Source: JBQLZO01 sp052168315 (lineage in GTDB: Bacteria > Planctomycetota > Phycisphaerae > Phycisphaerales > UBA1924). Taken from it: DNA of 64,000 nucleotides. The notes under the pieces are model-generated. The model saw only the letters and a list, made by a program, of their open reading frames with translations, was not told where the DNA came from and ran no database searches. Shown here one piece after another: positions 54,616 through 63,413 of the stretch. The stretch covers positions 62,001 through 126,000 of the forward strand of contig JBQLZO010000097.1 in the NCBI GenBank assembly GCA_052168315.1. Reading direction: 5' to 3'. Each line of letters begins with the position of its first letter. Position 1 is the first letter of the stretch. The position numbers were made by a program, and so were the translations under genes.

Positions 54616-55947
54616 ATGTTCGTCGTCCGCGAAGCCAGCCTTGATGACCTGCCGACGCTGCTGGAGATGGCACGCGGGGTGAACTTCATCAACCTGCCGC
54701 CGCACGAGGATGTGCTCAAGCGAAAGATCGAATCATCGCAGCGTTCGTTCCGGGCCGCGCGCGCATCCGCCGATCCGCCCCACAATGACAAGCGGTGGGA
54801 GCGCGTCTACCTGTTTGTGCTGCACGATCTGGAAGGGCGCTGCGTGGGCACTTCCTCGATCAGCGCCGGCATGGGCAACCCCGAGCATCCGAACCTTTCG
54901 TACCAGATCGTCAAGACGCTTCGTCGCAGCTTGACGCTCGCCGGGACAATGGACCACCCCTCAGGGATCGTCGAGAATTACCTCCTGCGAATGTTCCGCG
55001 ACCGATCATCCCCCACCGAACTCGGCGGGCTTCTTCTCCGGCCCCGCGTTCGCGGCGGGGGGCTCGGCAGGCTCATCGGCTGGACCCGGTTCCATTACAT
55101 CGCCAGGCACCGTCCGTGGTTCTCGGATCGGATGCTCGCCGAGATGATGGCGATCCTCGATCGGTACAACGACGGAAACGCTTTCTGGCGTGCGCTCCCG
55201 CGCAAGTTCATCAACATGTCCTACCAGCAGGCCGACCGCCTGAGCACGCGCGAGCGTGAGTTCATGTATTCGCTCCTGCCCGACCACATCAATCTCGCGC
55301 TGCTCCCCAGTGATGCGGTCGCCGTGATGGGCGAGGTAGGCGAGATGACAAGGCCCGCCCGCCGGATGCTCGAGGAACTCGGTTTCCGGTATACGCACCG
55401 GATCGATCCCTTCGACGCCGGGCCGCATCTGGAGGCCAACACCGGCGACATCACCGCGATCCAACTCACAAGGAAGGCAACGATGGCGCGGGAACTCGAG
55501 CCCAGCGGATCCCCGGAGAAGCTCGGGTTGATCTCGGTCGAGCGCGACGACACCGGATTCGCCGCCGTCGCGGGGCGCTACTACGCCGAACTCGGTTCGA
55601 GCGAGGTGGCCCTCTCCGGCGAGATCGTGGATGCGCTCGGGCTCAAGATCGGCGATGAGGTCTGGGTCACTCCGTACGACATCGCACCGCAGCCACCCGA
55701 GACCGAGCCGCTCCCGGTCGTGATGATCCCGGACATGAGCAAACTCGACTCCTATGAGATGGCCGAACTCTACGAGCACACCGACGGGCGAGGTCCCTGG
55801 CCCGAAGAATCCAATCCCGAGGACTCCGGACCAGCGCATTCCAAGCCAGATGCACCGCATGTCGCGCCGGCGCCCACGCCGGGCATCGTTCGCGGCAATG
55901 CGGCACTTCCGGAGTCGCCCGACCACGCCGCAGGAGGCACGCGATGA
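54616..55947 (+). CDS. astA: Arginine N-succinyltransferase (AstA-like)
   Basis: A 443-residue acyltransferase. AstA features: FVVREASLDDLPTLLEMARG at the start, NFINLPPHEDVLKRKIESS, CVGTSSISAGMGNPEHPNLS, ELGGLLLRPRVRGGGLGRLI (acyl-CoA site) and FINMSYQQADRLSTR, ending with the C-terminal subdomain at FAAVAGRYYAELGSSEVALS. The enzyme transfers succinyl from succinyl-CoA to arginine, the first step of the AST route. About 75 residues after residue 365 are an acidic, Pro-rich extension that most AstA lack. The stop overlaps the next ATG (ATGA). Confidence 0.9.
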   Translation: MFVVREASLDDLPTLLEMARGVNFINLPPHEDVLKRKIESSQRSFRAARASADPPHNDKRWERVYLFVLHDLEGRCVGTSSISAGMGNPEHPNLSYQIVKTLRRSLTLAGTMDHPSGIVENYLLRMFRDRSSPTELGGLLLRPRVRGGGLGRLIGWTRFHYIARHRPWFSDRMLAEMMAILDRYNDGNAFWRALPRKFINMSYQQADRLSTREREFMYSLLPDHINLALLPSDAVAVMGEVGEMTRPARRMLEELGFRYTHRIDPFDAGPHLEANTGDITAIQLTRKATMARELEPSGSPEKLGLISVERDDTGFAAVAGRYYAELGSSEVALSGEIVDALGLKIGDEVWVTPYDIAPQPPETEPLPVVMIPDMSKLDSYEMAELYEHTDGRGPWPEESNPEDSGPAHSKPDAPHVAPAPTPGIVRGNAALPESPDHAAGGTR

Positions 55948-57515
55948 CACCCATCGATGAAGCGACCCGCGCGAGCGATCTGATCGCTGGACATTGGCGT
56001 GAGCTGGCCGGTGATGCGATCCGATCCCACGAGCCCGCCCATCCGGATCGCGCCGTCTGGAGCGGCACGCCGGTGCCGGATCACGCTCAGGAAGCGGTCC
56101 AAGCCGCGCGCGAGGCCCTTCCCGCGTGGCGTGCAATGGGCCTGGAAGGGCGCACGGCCGCGCTCCGCGCGTACCAGAACATCGCACGGGAGCGTGCCGA
56201 TGAGGTCGCTCGACTCATCTCTCGCGAGACAGGCAAGGCCTTGTGGGACTGCCAGGCCGAGGCGGGGCTGCTGAGCGGCAAGGTGGACATCACGATCGAG
56301 CCACCCGAGGCCGGACCGCATGCTGCGCTCGCCCGCGTGATGGGGTTCGAGATCAACGCCGGAGCGACGCGGATCGGTCGGACCCGCTTCCGATCGCACG
56401 GCGTGATGGGCGTGCTGGGGCCGTTCAACTTCCCGGCCCACCTGCCCAACGGGCACATCGTGCCCGCCTTGCTGCTGGGCAATACGATCGTCTTCAAGCC
56501 TTCGGACAAGGCGCCCGCGGTCGGACAGATGCTCGCCGCGATGTTCCACGAGGCGCTGCTGAGCGTCCGGGCGCCGACCGGCGCGATCAACCTCGTCCAC
56601 GGCGGCGCCGACATCGCCCGTTCGATCGTCGACCATTCCGGCGTCGACGGGATCCTGTTCACAGGGTCATGGCCGGTGGGTCGGAAGATCCTTGAGGCGA
56701 ATCTCGACCGCCCGGGGCGGATCGTCGCCCTCGAACTCGGCGGGAACAACCCGGCGATCGTGATGGACGATGCGGACCTGCGGCAGGCTGCCATCGAATG
56801 CTGCCGGGCCGCGTTCGTGACCACCGGGCAGCGCTGCACCTGCACCCGCCGACTGATCGTTCATAAGGATATCGCCGACCGATTCATCCCGCTCTTGCTC
56901 AAGGCGGCCGGGGCCCTCGTCATCGGCGACCCGCTGGAAGGCGTGGCCGGACAGCCGGCGTTCATGGGCCCGATCATCCGCGCCGAGGCCCGCGACGCGG
57001 TGCTCCGCTTCCAGCACGAGGCCTCAACTCGAGGGAACGGACGCATCCTCATGGAGGCGACATCGATGGACCATCCATCGGGCGGGCACTACATCACGCC
57101 CGGAGTGCTCGAGGTGCCGCGCTTCTCACTCAGCGAGGACCGGCGTCACGATGCGGGGTGCGACGAAGAAGTGTTCGGCCCGCTGCTCAGGATCTCCATC
57201 GCCCGGGACTTCGACGATGCGCTCGAGCAGGCCAACGCCACACGGTACGGGCTCGCGGCATCGCTCTTTTCGAGCGATGCCGGGCTGATCGATCGCTTTT
57301 TGGATGAGGCCGCCGCGGGGTGTGTCAACATCAATACGGGCACCGCCGGCGCGAGCGGCAAACTGCCCTTCGGCGGGCTCGGGCTCTCGGGGAACCACCG
57401 ACCCGCCGGCTCGTTCAGCGTGGACTATTGCGCCTATCCGGTAGCCAGCCTGATCGAGTCCGGTGATGCGGCCGGGTTGCTCCCGGGCATGCGATTCGAT
57501 GACGACTGGCTCTGA
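55944..57515 (+). CDS. astD: N-succinylglutamate 5-semialdehyde dehydrogenase (AstD-like)
   Basis: A 523-residue NAD(P)-dependent aldehyde dehydrogenase. Motifs: GVMGVLGPFNFPAHLPNGHI, TIVFKPSDKAPAVGQML, FTGSWPVGRKI, ALELGGNNPAIVMDD (catalytic Glu) and TTGQRCTCTRRLIV (catalytic Cys near residue 297). AGPHAALARVMGFEINAG is typical of AstD. The reaction is oxidation of succinylglutamate semialdehyde to succinylglutamate, the fourth AST step. It is translationally coupled to astA by ATGA and is the last gene of the operon; the next gene converges. Confidence 0.9.
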   Translation: MTPIDEATRASDLIAGHWRELAGDAIRSHEPAHPDRAVWSGTPVPDHAQEAVQAAREALPAWRAMGLEGRTAALRAYQNIARERADEVARLISRETGKALWDCQAEAGLLSGKVDITIEPPEAGPHAALARVMGFEINAGATRIGRTRFRSHGVMGVLGPFNFPAHLPNGHIVPALLLGNTIVFKPSDKAPAVGQMLAAMFHEALLSVRAPTGAINLVHGGADIARSIVDHSGVDGILFTGSWPVGRKILEANLDRPGRIVALELGGNNPAIVMDDADLRQAAIECCRAAFVTTGQRCTCTRRLIVHKDIADRFIPLLLKAAGALVIGDPLEGVAGQPAFMGPIIRAEARDAVLRFQHEASTRGNGRILMEATSMDHPSGGHYITPGVLEVPRFSLSEDRRHDAGCDEEVFGPLLRISIARDFDDALEQANATRYGLAASLFSSDAGLIDRFLDEAAAGCVNINTGTAGASGKLPFGGLGLSGNHRPAGSFSVDYCAYPVASLIESGDAAGLLPGMRFDDDWL

Positions 57516-57536
57516 CCCATATCGCGGGGCACGGAC

Positions 57537-59057
57537 TCATCCACCGGTGACATCGCCTCGCGTCTCACCGAACCGGACCGCATTGCGCAGCGCCTCGGCG
57601 TCATAGAGGTCGCCGGGCTCCCCATCCTGATTGAGATCGGTCGGCGATGCGTGCCACGCGTAGAGGTCCTCGGCCGAGACCGCACCCGAATCGTCGAAGT
57701 CCAGCTCTTCAAGGTCGTACACGGACACCCGTGCCAGCGGATCGCCCAGCGCCACATGCTGCCAGACGGTCGGCGGGATGCTCGACCACGCCGCCTCGGC
57801 GAAGCTCATGTTGAATTCGTACATGTTCCGCACGAAGAATCGGAGCTTCGGCACCGCGAAGGTGAACGGCTCATTGATCGTCGCGATCGCGAACGATGCT
57901 CCGCGGGGGATCCAGTTAAGCATCTGCTCCTGGCCGCCGCGGGGGAGGCCGTTGACGATCGAATTGCCGTTGAACGACTCATAGGTGATCGCAACGCCCG
58001 CGGGGTGAGGGGCATAGGTCTGGAGATAGACGCCACCGCCGGGCGGGTCCTCGCCGCCGATATCGTGGTTCTCACCGTACGAGCCGAGCACCAGCAGCGC
58101 CCGATCGGGATCCGGCAGTTCCGGCCCCGTGATGAAGTCGCTCGTCTGGTCGTGGAGCGTCGCGATGCCGTTGGCCGCGAGCGATGCCGCGGCGACGCCG
58201 AAGTCGTCGGCGATGGGGAATGGGGGTGGAAACCCATCGTCGTCGAACTGTCCGGACGCGGGCGGGAATTCGTCGAGCAGCGCCTGCACATGCTCGCGGA
58301 CCACAACGAGCCTCCGCGTCCGCTCGATCAGCGCCAGCGTCTCCTCGAGCCCGGTCGTTTGGCTTGTCGGGGCTGCATCCAGCCTGCACACCATGTACAT
58401 GTCGCCCGGAGTGAATACATTGACGAACCAGTAAGGGAGCCCGGAAGCGCTCTGCACGCTGAACCCGCGCGGAAACTTGATCAGCGATCGCGAGAATCCC
58501 GTGATCGGCTCGTTCACGCGTGTGTAGTACGGATTGACCATCACCCCCGCGTATCTGAACGGCAGGCTGATCGTGCCGCCCACCTCGAGGTCCTGCTGGA
58601 GCAATGCGAGCGTCGAATCGAGCGAGGCAAATGTCGATTGGGGCGTAAACTCATCGGTACCCGAGATCCGCACGGGCACGCCGCGCGTCAGAGCGATGAC
58701 CATGATCTGCTCGGACAGATCGACACCGGTATTCGTACCATTGATGAACTCGCGGATCGGAACCCGGAACTTGTCGACATACGCGGTTCTGTTGATCGTT
58801 CCCACCAGGATGGATGGATCATTCAGATCGAATTCGAGCACGCCGGGACGCCGCGCGATGTACGCATCCCGCACAGCCTGCGAGGTCGATGACTCGGAAT
58901 TCCAAACGAGCAGGACATTCTCCTCCTGCAGCTGCGCGCCCACGCCGGGCGTGGCCGCGCCGAGCGCGCCACAGACGATGGCCATGAGCCACACCCTCGC
59001 CGATCGACGAACCGCCACCCCCCCGCGCGCACGACTCGAATTCGCAGAGACTCCCAT
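57537..59057 (-). CDS. Secreted TIGR03790-like protein with EF-hand-like C-terminus
   Basis: A 506-residue exported protein. The signal peptide SARVWLMAIVCGALGAATPG is followed by the mature opening ENVLLVWNSESSTSQAVRDA, YIARRPGVLEFDL and IMVIALTRGVPVRISGTDEF, which resemble TIGR03790 proteins. No catalytic residues are known for that family. The last 65 residues carry EF-hand-like loops (DFDDSGAVSAEDLYAW, DLNQDGEPGDLYDAEAL), a dockerin-like tail. GGAGGGAG precedes the ATG at 59057, deciding the start. It converges with astD. Function unknown. Confidence 0.75.
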   Translation of the reverse strand: MGVSANSSRARGGVAVRRSARVWLMAIVCGALGAATPGVGAQLQEENVLLVWNSESSTSQAVRDAYIARRPGVLEFDLNDPSILVGTINRTAYVDKFRVPIREFINGTNTGVDLSEQIMVIALTRGVPVRISGTDEFTPQSTFASLDSTLALLQQDLEVGGTISLPFRYAGVMVNPYYTRVNEPITGFSRSLIKFPRGFSVQSASGLPYWFVNVFTPGDMYMVCRLDAAPTSQTTGLEETLALIERTRRLVVVREHVQALLDEFPPASGQFDDDGFPPPFPIADDFGVAAASLAANGIATLHDQTSDFITGPELPDPDRALLVLGSYGENHDIGGEDPPGGGVYLQTYAPHPAGVAITYESFNGNSIVNGLPRGGQEQMLNWIPRGASFAIATINEPFTFAVPKLRFFVRNMYEFNMSFAEAAWSSIPPTVWQHVALGDPLARVSVYDLEELDFDDSGAVSAEDLYAWHASPTDLNQDGEPGDLYDAEALRNAVRFGETRGDVTGG

Positions 59058-59243
59058 CTCGTCGCTCCCTCCGCTCGGTCCTCACCGGTGCCGGCGGGCT
59101 CGCCGGCGCGCCGGGGTATTCTCCGAGATCACCCTAGCCCGAATCAGGTGGGCGGTCATCACCCCATTCCCCCGTTCGCATTCTGGCCGGGGACGACCGG
59201 CCGCAGCGGCCCGAGGACGCCCCGGGTCCACTTCCATCTCGCC

Positions 59244-59247
59244 GGAG
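59244..59247 (+). promoter_or_regulatory. Ribosome binding site supporting the TTG start at 59256
   Basis: GGAG with an 8-base spacer to TTG. No ATG or GTG in frame is as well placed. Confidence 0.65.
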
Positions 59248-59255
59248 ACCCTCGC

Positions 59256-59561
59256 TTGATCCCGTTCCGCATCGATCCCGATGGGCACATCCTGATCCCG
59301 ATCAAGGCGGTGCCGGGTGCCAGCCGCGATCAGATCGTCGGCCTGCTGGGCGACCGCCTGAAGGTCCGGATCAGCACTGCGCCACAGGATGGAAAGGCCA
59401 ACCGTGCGATCGAGCGACTCCTGGCCCGGGGTCTCGGGATCAAGAGCGCGATGGTCACAATCATTGAGGGGATGACCTCCGCGGAGAAGACCGTCCGCAT
59501 CGAGGGGCTCACACCCGAACAGATCGGCGAGCGGCTCGCTCTGGACAACCCGCTCCGTTGA
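59256..59561 (+). CDS. DUF167 (YggU) family protein
   Basis: A 101-residue small alpha/beta protein. The family pattern is clear: ILIPIKAVPGASRDQIVGLL, LKVRISTAPQDGKANRAIER and MTSAEKTVRIEGL. The role of the family is not established. The TTG at 59256 is chosen as start because GGAG (59244-59247) lies 8 bases upstream and the residues before it are not conserved. It is followed, in convergent orientation, by the glycosylase gene. Confidence 0.9.
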   Translation: MIPFRIDPDGHILIPIKAVPGASRDQIVGLLGDRLKVRISTAPQDGKANRAIERLLARGLGIKSAMVTIIEGMTSAEKTVRIEGLTPEQIGERLALDNPLR

Positions 59562-59567
59562 ACAGCC

Positions 59568-60554
59568 TCAAACGGATCGGGCCCGCGCTCGGTTCGGCGG
59601 TGTCGGCGGGGATGCACGTTCTAAGTGCGCTCTGGTGAACTCCCGTCCGGTGGTCCGGGGCTCCCAGGTCCACGCGGGTCCCTTGACCGACTCATAGAAC
59701 GACCACAGCTCGAACCAGTAGCTTCGGAATCGCTCGTCCCCGAAGCCCTCATAATGCGAGTGCAGCCGGCGCTCCAGCGAGCGTCCCTCCTCGTTCATCC
59801 CCAGCACGACGCGCCCGTGCCGCATCGTCTCGGTGTCCAGCGCAAGGCGCGAGTATCTCCCGAGCAACTGCATGACATTCGCCGCCGCGTATGGTCCGAT
59901 CCCGGGGAGCATCAACAGCGCTTTCTCGACCTCAGCATCGGGCGTCTGGGCGTCCTCCAGTCGTTCGATATCCAATTCTCCACGCGCCACGATCCTGGCG
60001 ATCTCGACCACCCGCCGGTCGCGGTACCCAAGTCCGCACCGCGTCCGCAATGCCGCGGGAGACCGCCGCGCCAGCTGCGCGGCCCGCGGGAACGCGGGAT
60101 TCACCACAGCGCACAAGCGCTCGTTCATCCGGATCGTGCCCGACCACTGAACATTGCAGTTCGTCACCGTCTTGATCAGGTCTTCGAACAACGTCGGGCT
60201 GCGGAACAGCCGAGCACGACCGGTACGCTTCCATCGCCGATCCACGCGGTGGAATCGCGCGACATCCTCAGCGGTCTCGTCCAGTCGCAGCATCCGGGAG
60301 ATCATCCGACGCGCGCCGGACTGCTCACGCCGCGACAATGCCCGATCGAATCGCGCCGCGACAGGCGACCCGGCATGCCCGTCCGCCTGCGCCAGAGTCA
60401 TCTCGGCCGGCCCTTCCTCCAGATCGATCCATCGCGTCAGGGTCTGTCGAGCGGGATCCCACCGATTCGGCATCAGCAGGAAGTACCCGTACGAGCAGAC
60501 ATCGCGGCGCATGACATAGTCCGTCGGTGTTCGGATCGTCAGCGTGGTTCCCAA
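59568..60554 (-). CDS. HhH-GPD DNA glycosylase, probably monofunctional
   Basis: A 328-residue base-excision repair protein. Residues 120-245 hold the HhH-GPD core: FEDLIKTVTNCNVQWSGTI, the hairpin LPGIGPYAAANVMQLLG (216-232) and the catalytic Asp240 in LALDTETMRHG. At the position where OGG1 has its lyase lysine after the hairpin there is no Lys (AAANV), so a glycosylase without AP-lyase action is likely. There is no Fe-S Cys cluster at the C-terminus. The N-terminal 110 residues are OGG1/AlkA-like strands. The start is TTG at 60554, supported by GGAGG 10 bases upstream; ATG 60512 is less well placed. The damaged base it removes is unknown. Confidence 0.85.
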   Translation of the reverse strand: MGTTLTIRTPTDYVMRRDVCSYGYFLLMPNRWDPARQTLTRWIDLEEGPAEMTLAQADGHAGSPVAARFDRALSRREQSGARRMISRMLRLDETAEDVARFHRVDRRWKRTGRARLFRSPTLFEDLIKTVTNCNVQWSGTIRMNERLCAVVNPAFPRAAQLARRSPAALRTRCGLGYRDRRVVEIARIVARGELDIERLEDAQTPDAEVEKALLMLPGIGPYAAANVMQLLGRYSRLALDTETMRHGRVVLGMNEEGRSLERRLHSHYEGFGDERFRSYWFELWSFYESVKGPAWTWEPRTTGREFTRAHLERASPPTPPNRARARSV

Positions 60555-60564
60555 GCGATTCTGT

Positions 60565-60569
60565 CCTCC
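60565..60569 (-). promoter_or_regulatory. Ribosome binding site supporting the TTG start at 60554
   Basis: GGAGG on the minus strand with a 10-base spacer to TTG. It decides for the longer glycosylase. Confidence 0.7.
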
Positions 60570-60638
60570 GTTCGGGGATCGACCGGCCCGGGCGTCCGGA
60601 CGGCACGGTGAATCACTGCGGCATCCCGATCAATCGAC

Positions 60639-61886
60639 TCATCGAGGCACATCCATCGCCTCGGACGCGCGCACGCGCGAGGGACGCTCAGGGTAGGGCA
60701 GCGCATCGCGCAGGAACGCCCGCTCGATCACCGGTGGATCCAGCGGACGATCCCGTGGCGATCCGGCCACACTCGGGTCACGCGGCCCGACGGGCGTCGA
60801 GAGAAGGAGCCCAAGCACCTCGGCGCCGTCGATCACTTCCGCGAACGCGACATAACGCCCATCGAGCCTCCGGCAGCCCTCTCGGCTGAGCGAGATGAAG
60901 AACTGCGCGCTGTTCGCATTCGGATCGTTCGGGTGCCGCGCCAGGGACACCACGCCGAGATCATGCTCCAGCGCGCTGGGCTCGTAATCGATCCACATGC
61001 CCGCGCCGCCCTGTCCGGTCCAAGTCGGGTCCCCTCCCTGTGCGATGAAGGGATTTCCATCGCGGTCCCGCGGCACGATCCGATGGAACGCCGTGCCGTC
61101 GTAGTATCCTCCCTCAACCAGCCACGCGAACCACCCACAGGCGTTGGGCGCCTCGTCGAACCGCAGCCGCAGGACGACCGCCCCCAGCGTGGTCTCCAGC
61201 ACCACCTGGCGATCGCGATGCAGGCGATAACCCGAGAGAACGCCCTGCGCAGCTCGCACATCCGCGCCTCCTTCACCATCGTCACCCTCGCCGCTCTGGT
61301 CATCGCGCTCGATCTGCTGCGCGAGGCGGTCCCGCCGATCCTTAGGCAGCGATGCCACATCTCGGACCACATCAAACCGCTCACCTTCGACCGCTCGTTC
61401 CACCAAGGCCTGCAGGGCGTTCCGAGTGCGAACGGGTTCGACCAGCGGCTGGAGGATGATCCCGGGCCCAACCGGACGCCCATCGATCGCCAGCTGGGCG
61501 ACCAGCGCCGATCTATCCCGTGTCGTCCAGAGCACCGCGAACATCCCGGACAGGTCGACCGTCTCGGCGCCCGGGTGCACCTCCCCCCGATCGAGCACCC
61601 GACCGGATCGGGCATCCAGGAGCAACACCTCGAGCTCGCCTGAATCGCTCCCGGGAGCGCCACCCGCGCCACGCGGCCACGCCCCCCCCCCGCCGCCGCC
61701 GTGCACCACCCGAAGCTCGATGGGTCGATTCACGCCGACAAAGGTGCGAACGGGCTCAAGCCCGAGCGCATCGAGCGAATTCCGCTCGGCCTCTCGATGG
61801 GCCTGAGCGGCGGTGGCGAATGCGCATAACGGCCCCTGCAAGCACGCCAGCGCAATCAGCACTCTCGCCACCATTGCCAGACGCAT
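60639..61886 (-). CDS. Exported cyclophilin-type peptidyl-prolyl isomerase
   Basis: A 415-residue protein. A signal peptide is likely (MVARVLIALACLQGPLCAFA). Residues about 30-220 are an N-terminal domain of unknown type with strands, a Gly-rich loop (GGGGGGAWPRGAGG) and acidic stretches. The cyclophilin domain covers about 225-400: TTLGAVVLRLRFDEAPNACG, GYYDGTAFHRIVPRD (active Arg in FHR), FIAQGGDP and NANSAQFFISLS. These residues are those used by active enzymes. The ATG at 61886 has GGAG 6 bases upstream; 61913 is an alternative without a spaced site. It would assist folding outside the cytoplasm. It follows the prepilin gene on the same strand. Confidence 0.88.
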   Translation of the reverse strand: MRLAMVARVLIALACLQGPLCAFATAAQAHREAERNSLDALGLEPVRTFVGVNRPIELRVVHGGGGGGAWPRGAGGAPGSDSGELEVLLLDARSGRVLDRGEVHPGAETVDLSGMFAVLWTTRDRSALVAQLAIDGRPVGPGIILQPLVEPVRTRNALQALVERAVEGERFDVVRDVASLPKDRRDRLAQQIERDDQSGEGDDGEGGADVRAAQGVLSGYRLHRDRQVVLETTLGAVVLRLRFDEAPNACGWFAWLVEGGYYDGTAFHRIVPRDRDGNPFIAQGGDPTWTGQGGAGMWIDYEPSALEHDLGVVSLARHPNDPNANSAQFFISLSREGCRRLDGRYVAFAEVIDGAEVLGLLLSTPVGPRDPSVAGSPRDRPLDPPVIERAFLRDALPYPERPSRVRASEAMDVPR

Positions 61887-62091
61887 CCGACTCCGACGCT
61901 GAGGGATTTGCATGCCGGAGTATTGCCGCGCTTCGCTGCGAGCGCCGAACCGAGCAAGGGCTCACGACTCCACGGCTGGCAGCATCACCGATTCGCCGCA
62001 GCGCGAATGGAGCACCTTGGGCTCCCGTGTCCCAGGTTCGGACAGGCGATGCCGGTTCAGAAATGAAGTATCAGGGATCCGGGCCCGAGGA

Positions 62092-62865
62092 TCAGGGATC
62101 CGGGATCACTTCCGACCCGCCACCCGAACCAAGCCGGTCCATCGCGCTCCAAGTCGCCGAGACGGTGTTTGAATCCTGCGGCTGTTCGACCGCAAGCCCT
62201 GACACCTCGCTGAAGTCGATCGGCAGTTCCTCCGCCCGCACCCATTGCACACCCGTATCCCAACGGAGCATGTTGTTGCCATCGCCATGGTTGTAGTCGG
62301 TCGGCGTGCGCAGCCCGTCGGAAATGATCGCGGTCCACGGATCGAGCAGCGAACTGTACTTCTTGTCCAGAAGCACACGGAACTGGTAGTTCGAACTGAT
62401 GATCCCAACGGGGTTCTGCCATTGGTCGGCGTATCGCTCGATCGTGTGCAGCCCGGTATGGCTCGGACAATAGTAAACCTCTGGCCTGACCAGGTACTCA
62501 AGAGCGAACAGTTTGCCGATTCCATCCCAGGTTCGTCCGGGCGCTCGCTCGTGCAAATGAAGGTGCACAAAGATGGTGTTCTGCGGCTCGGGCGCACCCT
62601 TGGCAGGATCGTTGAACACTGAATTCGGAAGCACATCACCCGAGTCCATGGCATACATGTTCAGCGCCATGGAGAATTGGCGCATGTTCTGGGCGCACCG
62701 CACGCGGTTGGCCGCCTCTCGGGCAACCGCCAAGGAAGGAAGAAGGAGCGAAATGAGGACCGCCATGACCGCCAGCGAGACGAGGAGGTCGATGATCGAG
62801 AATCCCCGCCGCGCGAGACCCGTTCCGCACGCCCCTGCCCCGCCCTGCCCTGCCCCGTTGTTCAT
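62092..62865 (-). CDS. Prepilin-like protein with N-terminal methylation signal (DUF1559-like)
   Basis: A 257-residue type II secretion/type IV pilin-like protein. The class III signal is RRGFSIIDLLVSLAVMAVLI: a basic leader, Gly at -1, Phe at +1 and a hydrophobic helix. At +5 there is Asp where most pilins have Glu. The following NRVRCAQNMRQFSMALNMYA and later YYCPSHT and DGLRTPTDYNHGDGNN agree with the planctomycete DUF1559-type pseudopilins. The ATG at 62865 gives a 21-residue leader; the upstream frame is Arg-rich. No pilus assembly genes are in the window, so it probably uses a machine encoded elsewhere. Confidence 0.85.
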   Translation of the reverse strand: MNNGAGQGGAGACGTGLARRGFSIIDLLVSLAVMAVLISLLLPSLAVAREAANRVRCAQNMRQFSMALNMYAMDSGDVLPNSVFNDPAKGAPEPQNTIFVHLHLHERAPGRTWDGIGKLFALEYLVRPEVYYCPSHTGLHTIERYADQWQNPVGIISSNYQFRVLLDKKYSSLLDPWTAIISDGLRTPTDYNHGDGNNMLRWDTGVQWVRAEELPIDFSEVSGLAVEQPQDSNTVSATWSAMDRLGSGGGSEVIPDP

Positions 62866-63200
62866 CGGAGCGAGAGCCTGTCTACGCCCGCGCACCGCAG
62901 GTGCCGAGCGGAGGCTCGCGTGCGATCGGTCTGGTCTGGTCGAACCCGTGATCAATGCCTTGGATCCGGTTTCGGGACAAGCGTCCACAATTCTCGTCGT
63001 GATCACTCGCCCGTTTGTGTCGACGCCTCGGCGTGCATCGGGATCGGGTCTTACAGGTCGGCCGTCGATCCGTGGCCGGCACACCGACATTCAGGGAACT
63101 CTACCGGGTCGCAATCGGGTGTCCCGATCCGCGACTCGCATGCTCCCACAATCGCAACCGACACCGGTGGATCCGATGTCGCCGCAGCGTCCAAGGTGGT

Positions 63201-63241
63201 TCCGGGTTCGGCACCGCAGTTGGCACAATCCCGAACCCGGA
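63201..63241. repeat. 11-bp perfect inverted repeat upstream of the ECF sigma gene
   Basis: TCCGGGTTCGG (63201-63211) and CCGAACCCGGA (63231-63241) are exact reverse complements with a 19-base spacer. There is no T-run, so a terminator is unlikely. It lies about 170 bases before the sigma start and could be an operator or part of an RNA leader. Confidence 0.6.
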
Positions 63242-63402
63242 CAAACCTTCACACAACTATGGCACCAAAGTCGGGCCGAAACAACCCATCCAGGAGCCAA
63301 ATCTTCCCAAACTTGGCAGGAATGCCCTCTGAGGGCAGGAAATGCATCCCCCCGAACCTCCGCCGCGTATAGCCTGATGCTCGGGGAGGCTGGTCGTTCT
63401 CA

Positions 63403-63407
63403 GGGAG
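63403..63407 (+). promoter_or_regulatory. Ribosome binding site supporting the GTG start at 63414
   Basis: GGGAG with a 6-base spacer to GTG; no ATG in frame is near. Confidence 0.65.
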
Positions 63408-63413
63408 AACCCG

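Larger units (their letters stand above)
62866..63413 (+). other. Divergent intergenic region (548 bases) with an inverted repeat
   Basis: It separates the prepilin gene from the ECF sigma gene. No convincing gene is present. It includes the inverted repeat listed at 63201-63241, and an AT-richer stretch at 63240-63310 where the sigma promoter may lie. Confidence 0.45.

Noticed and set aside
57651..58892. 413-residue forward open frame over the TIGR03790-like gene
   Set aside because: It lies antisense to a gene with signal peptide, ribosome site and EF-hand tail, and shows no domain.
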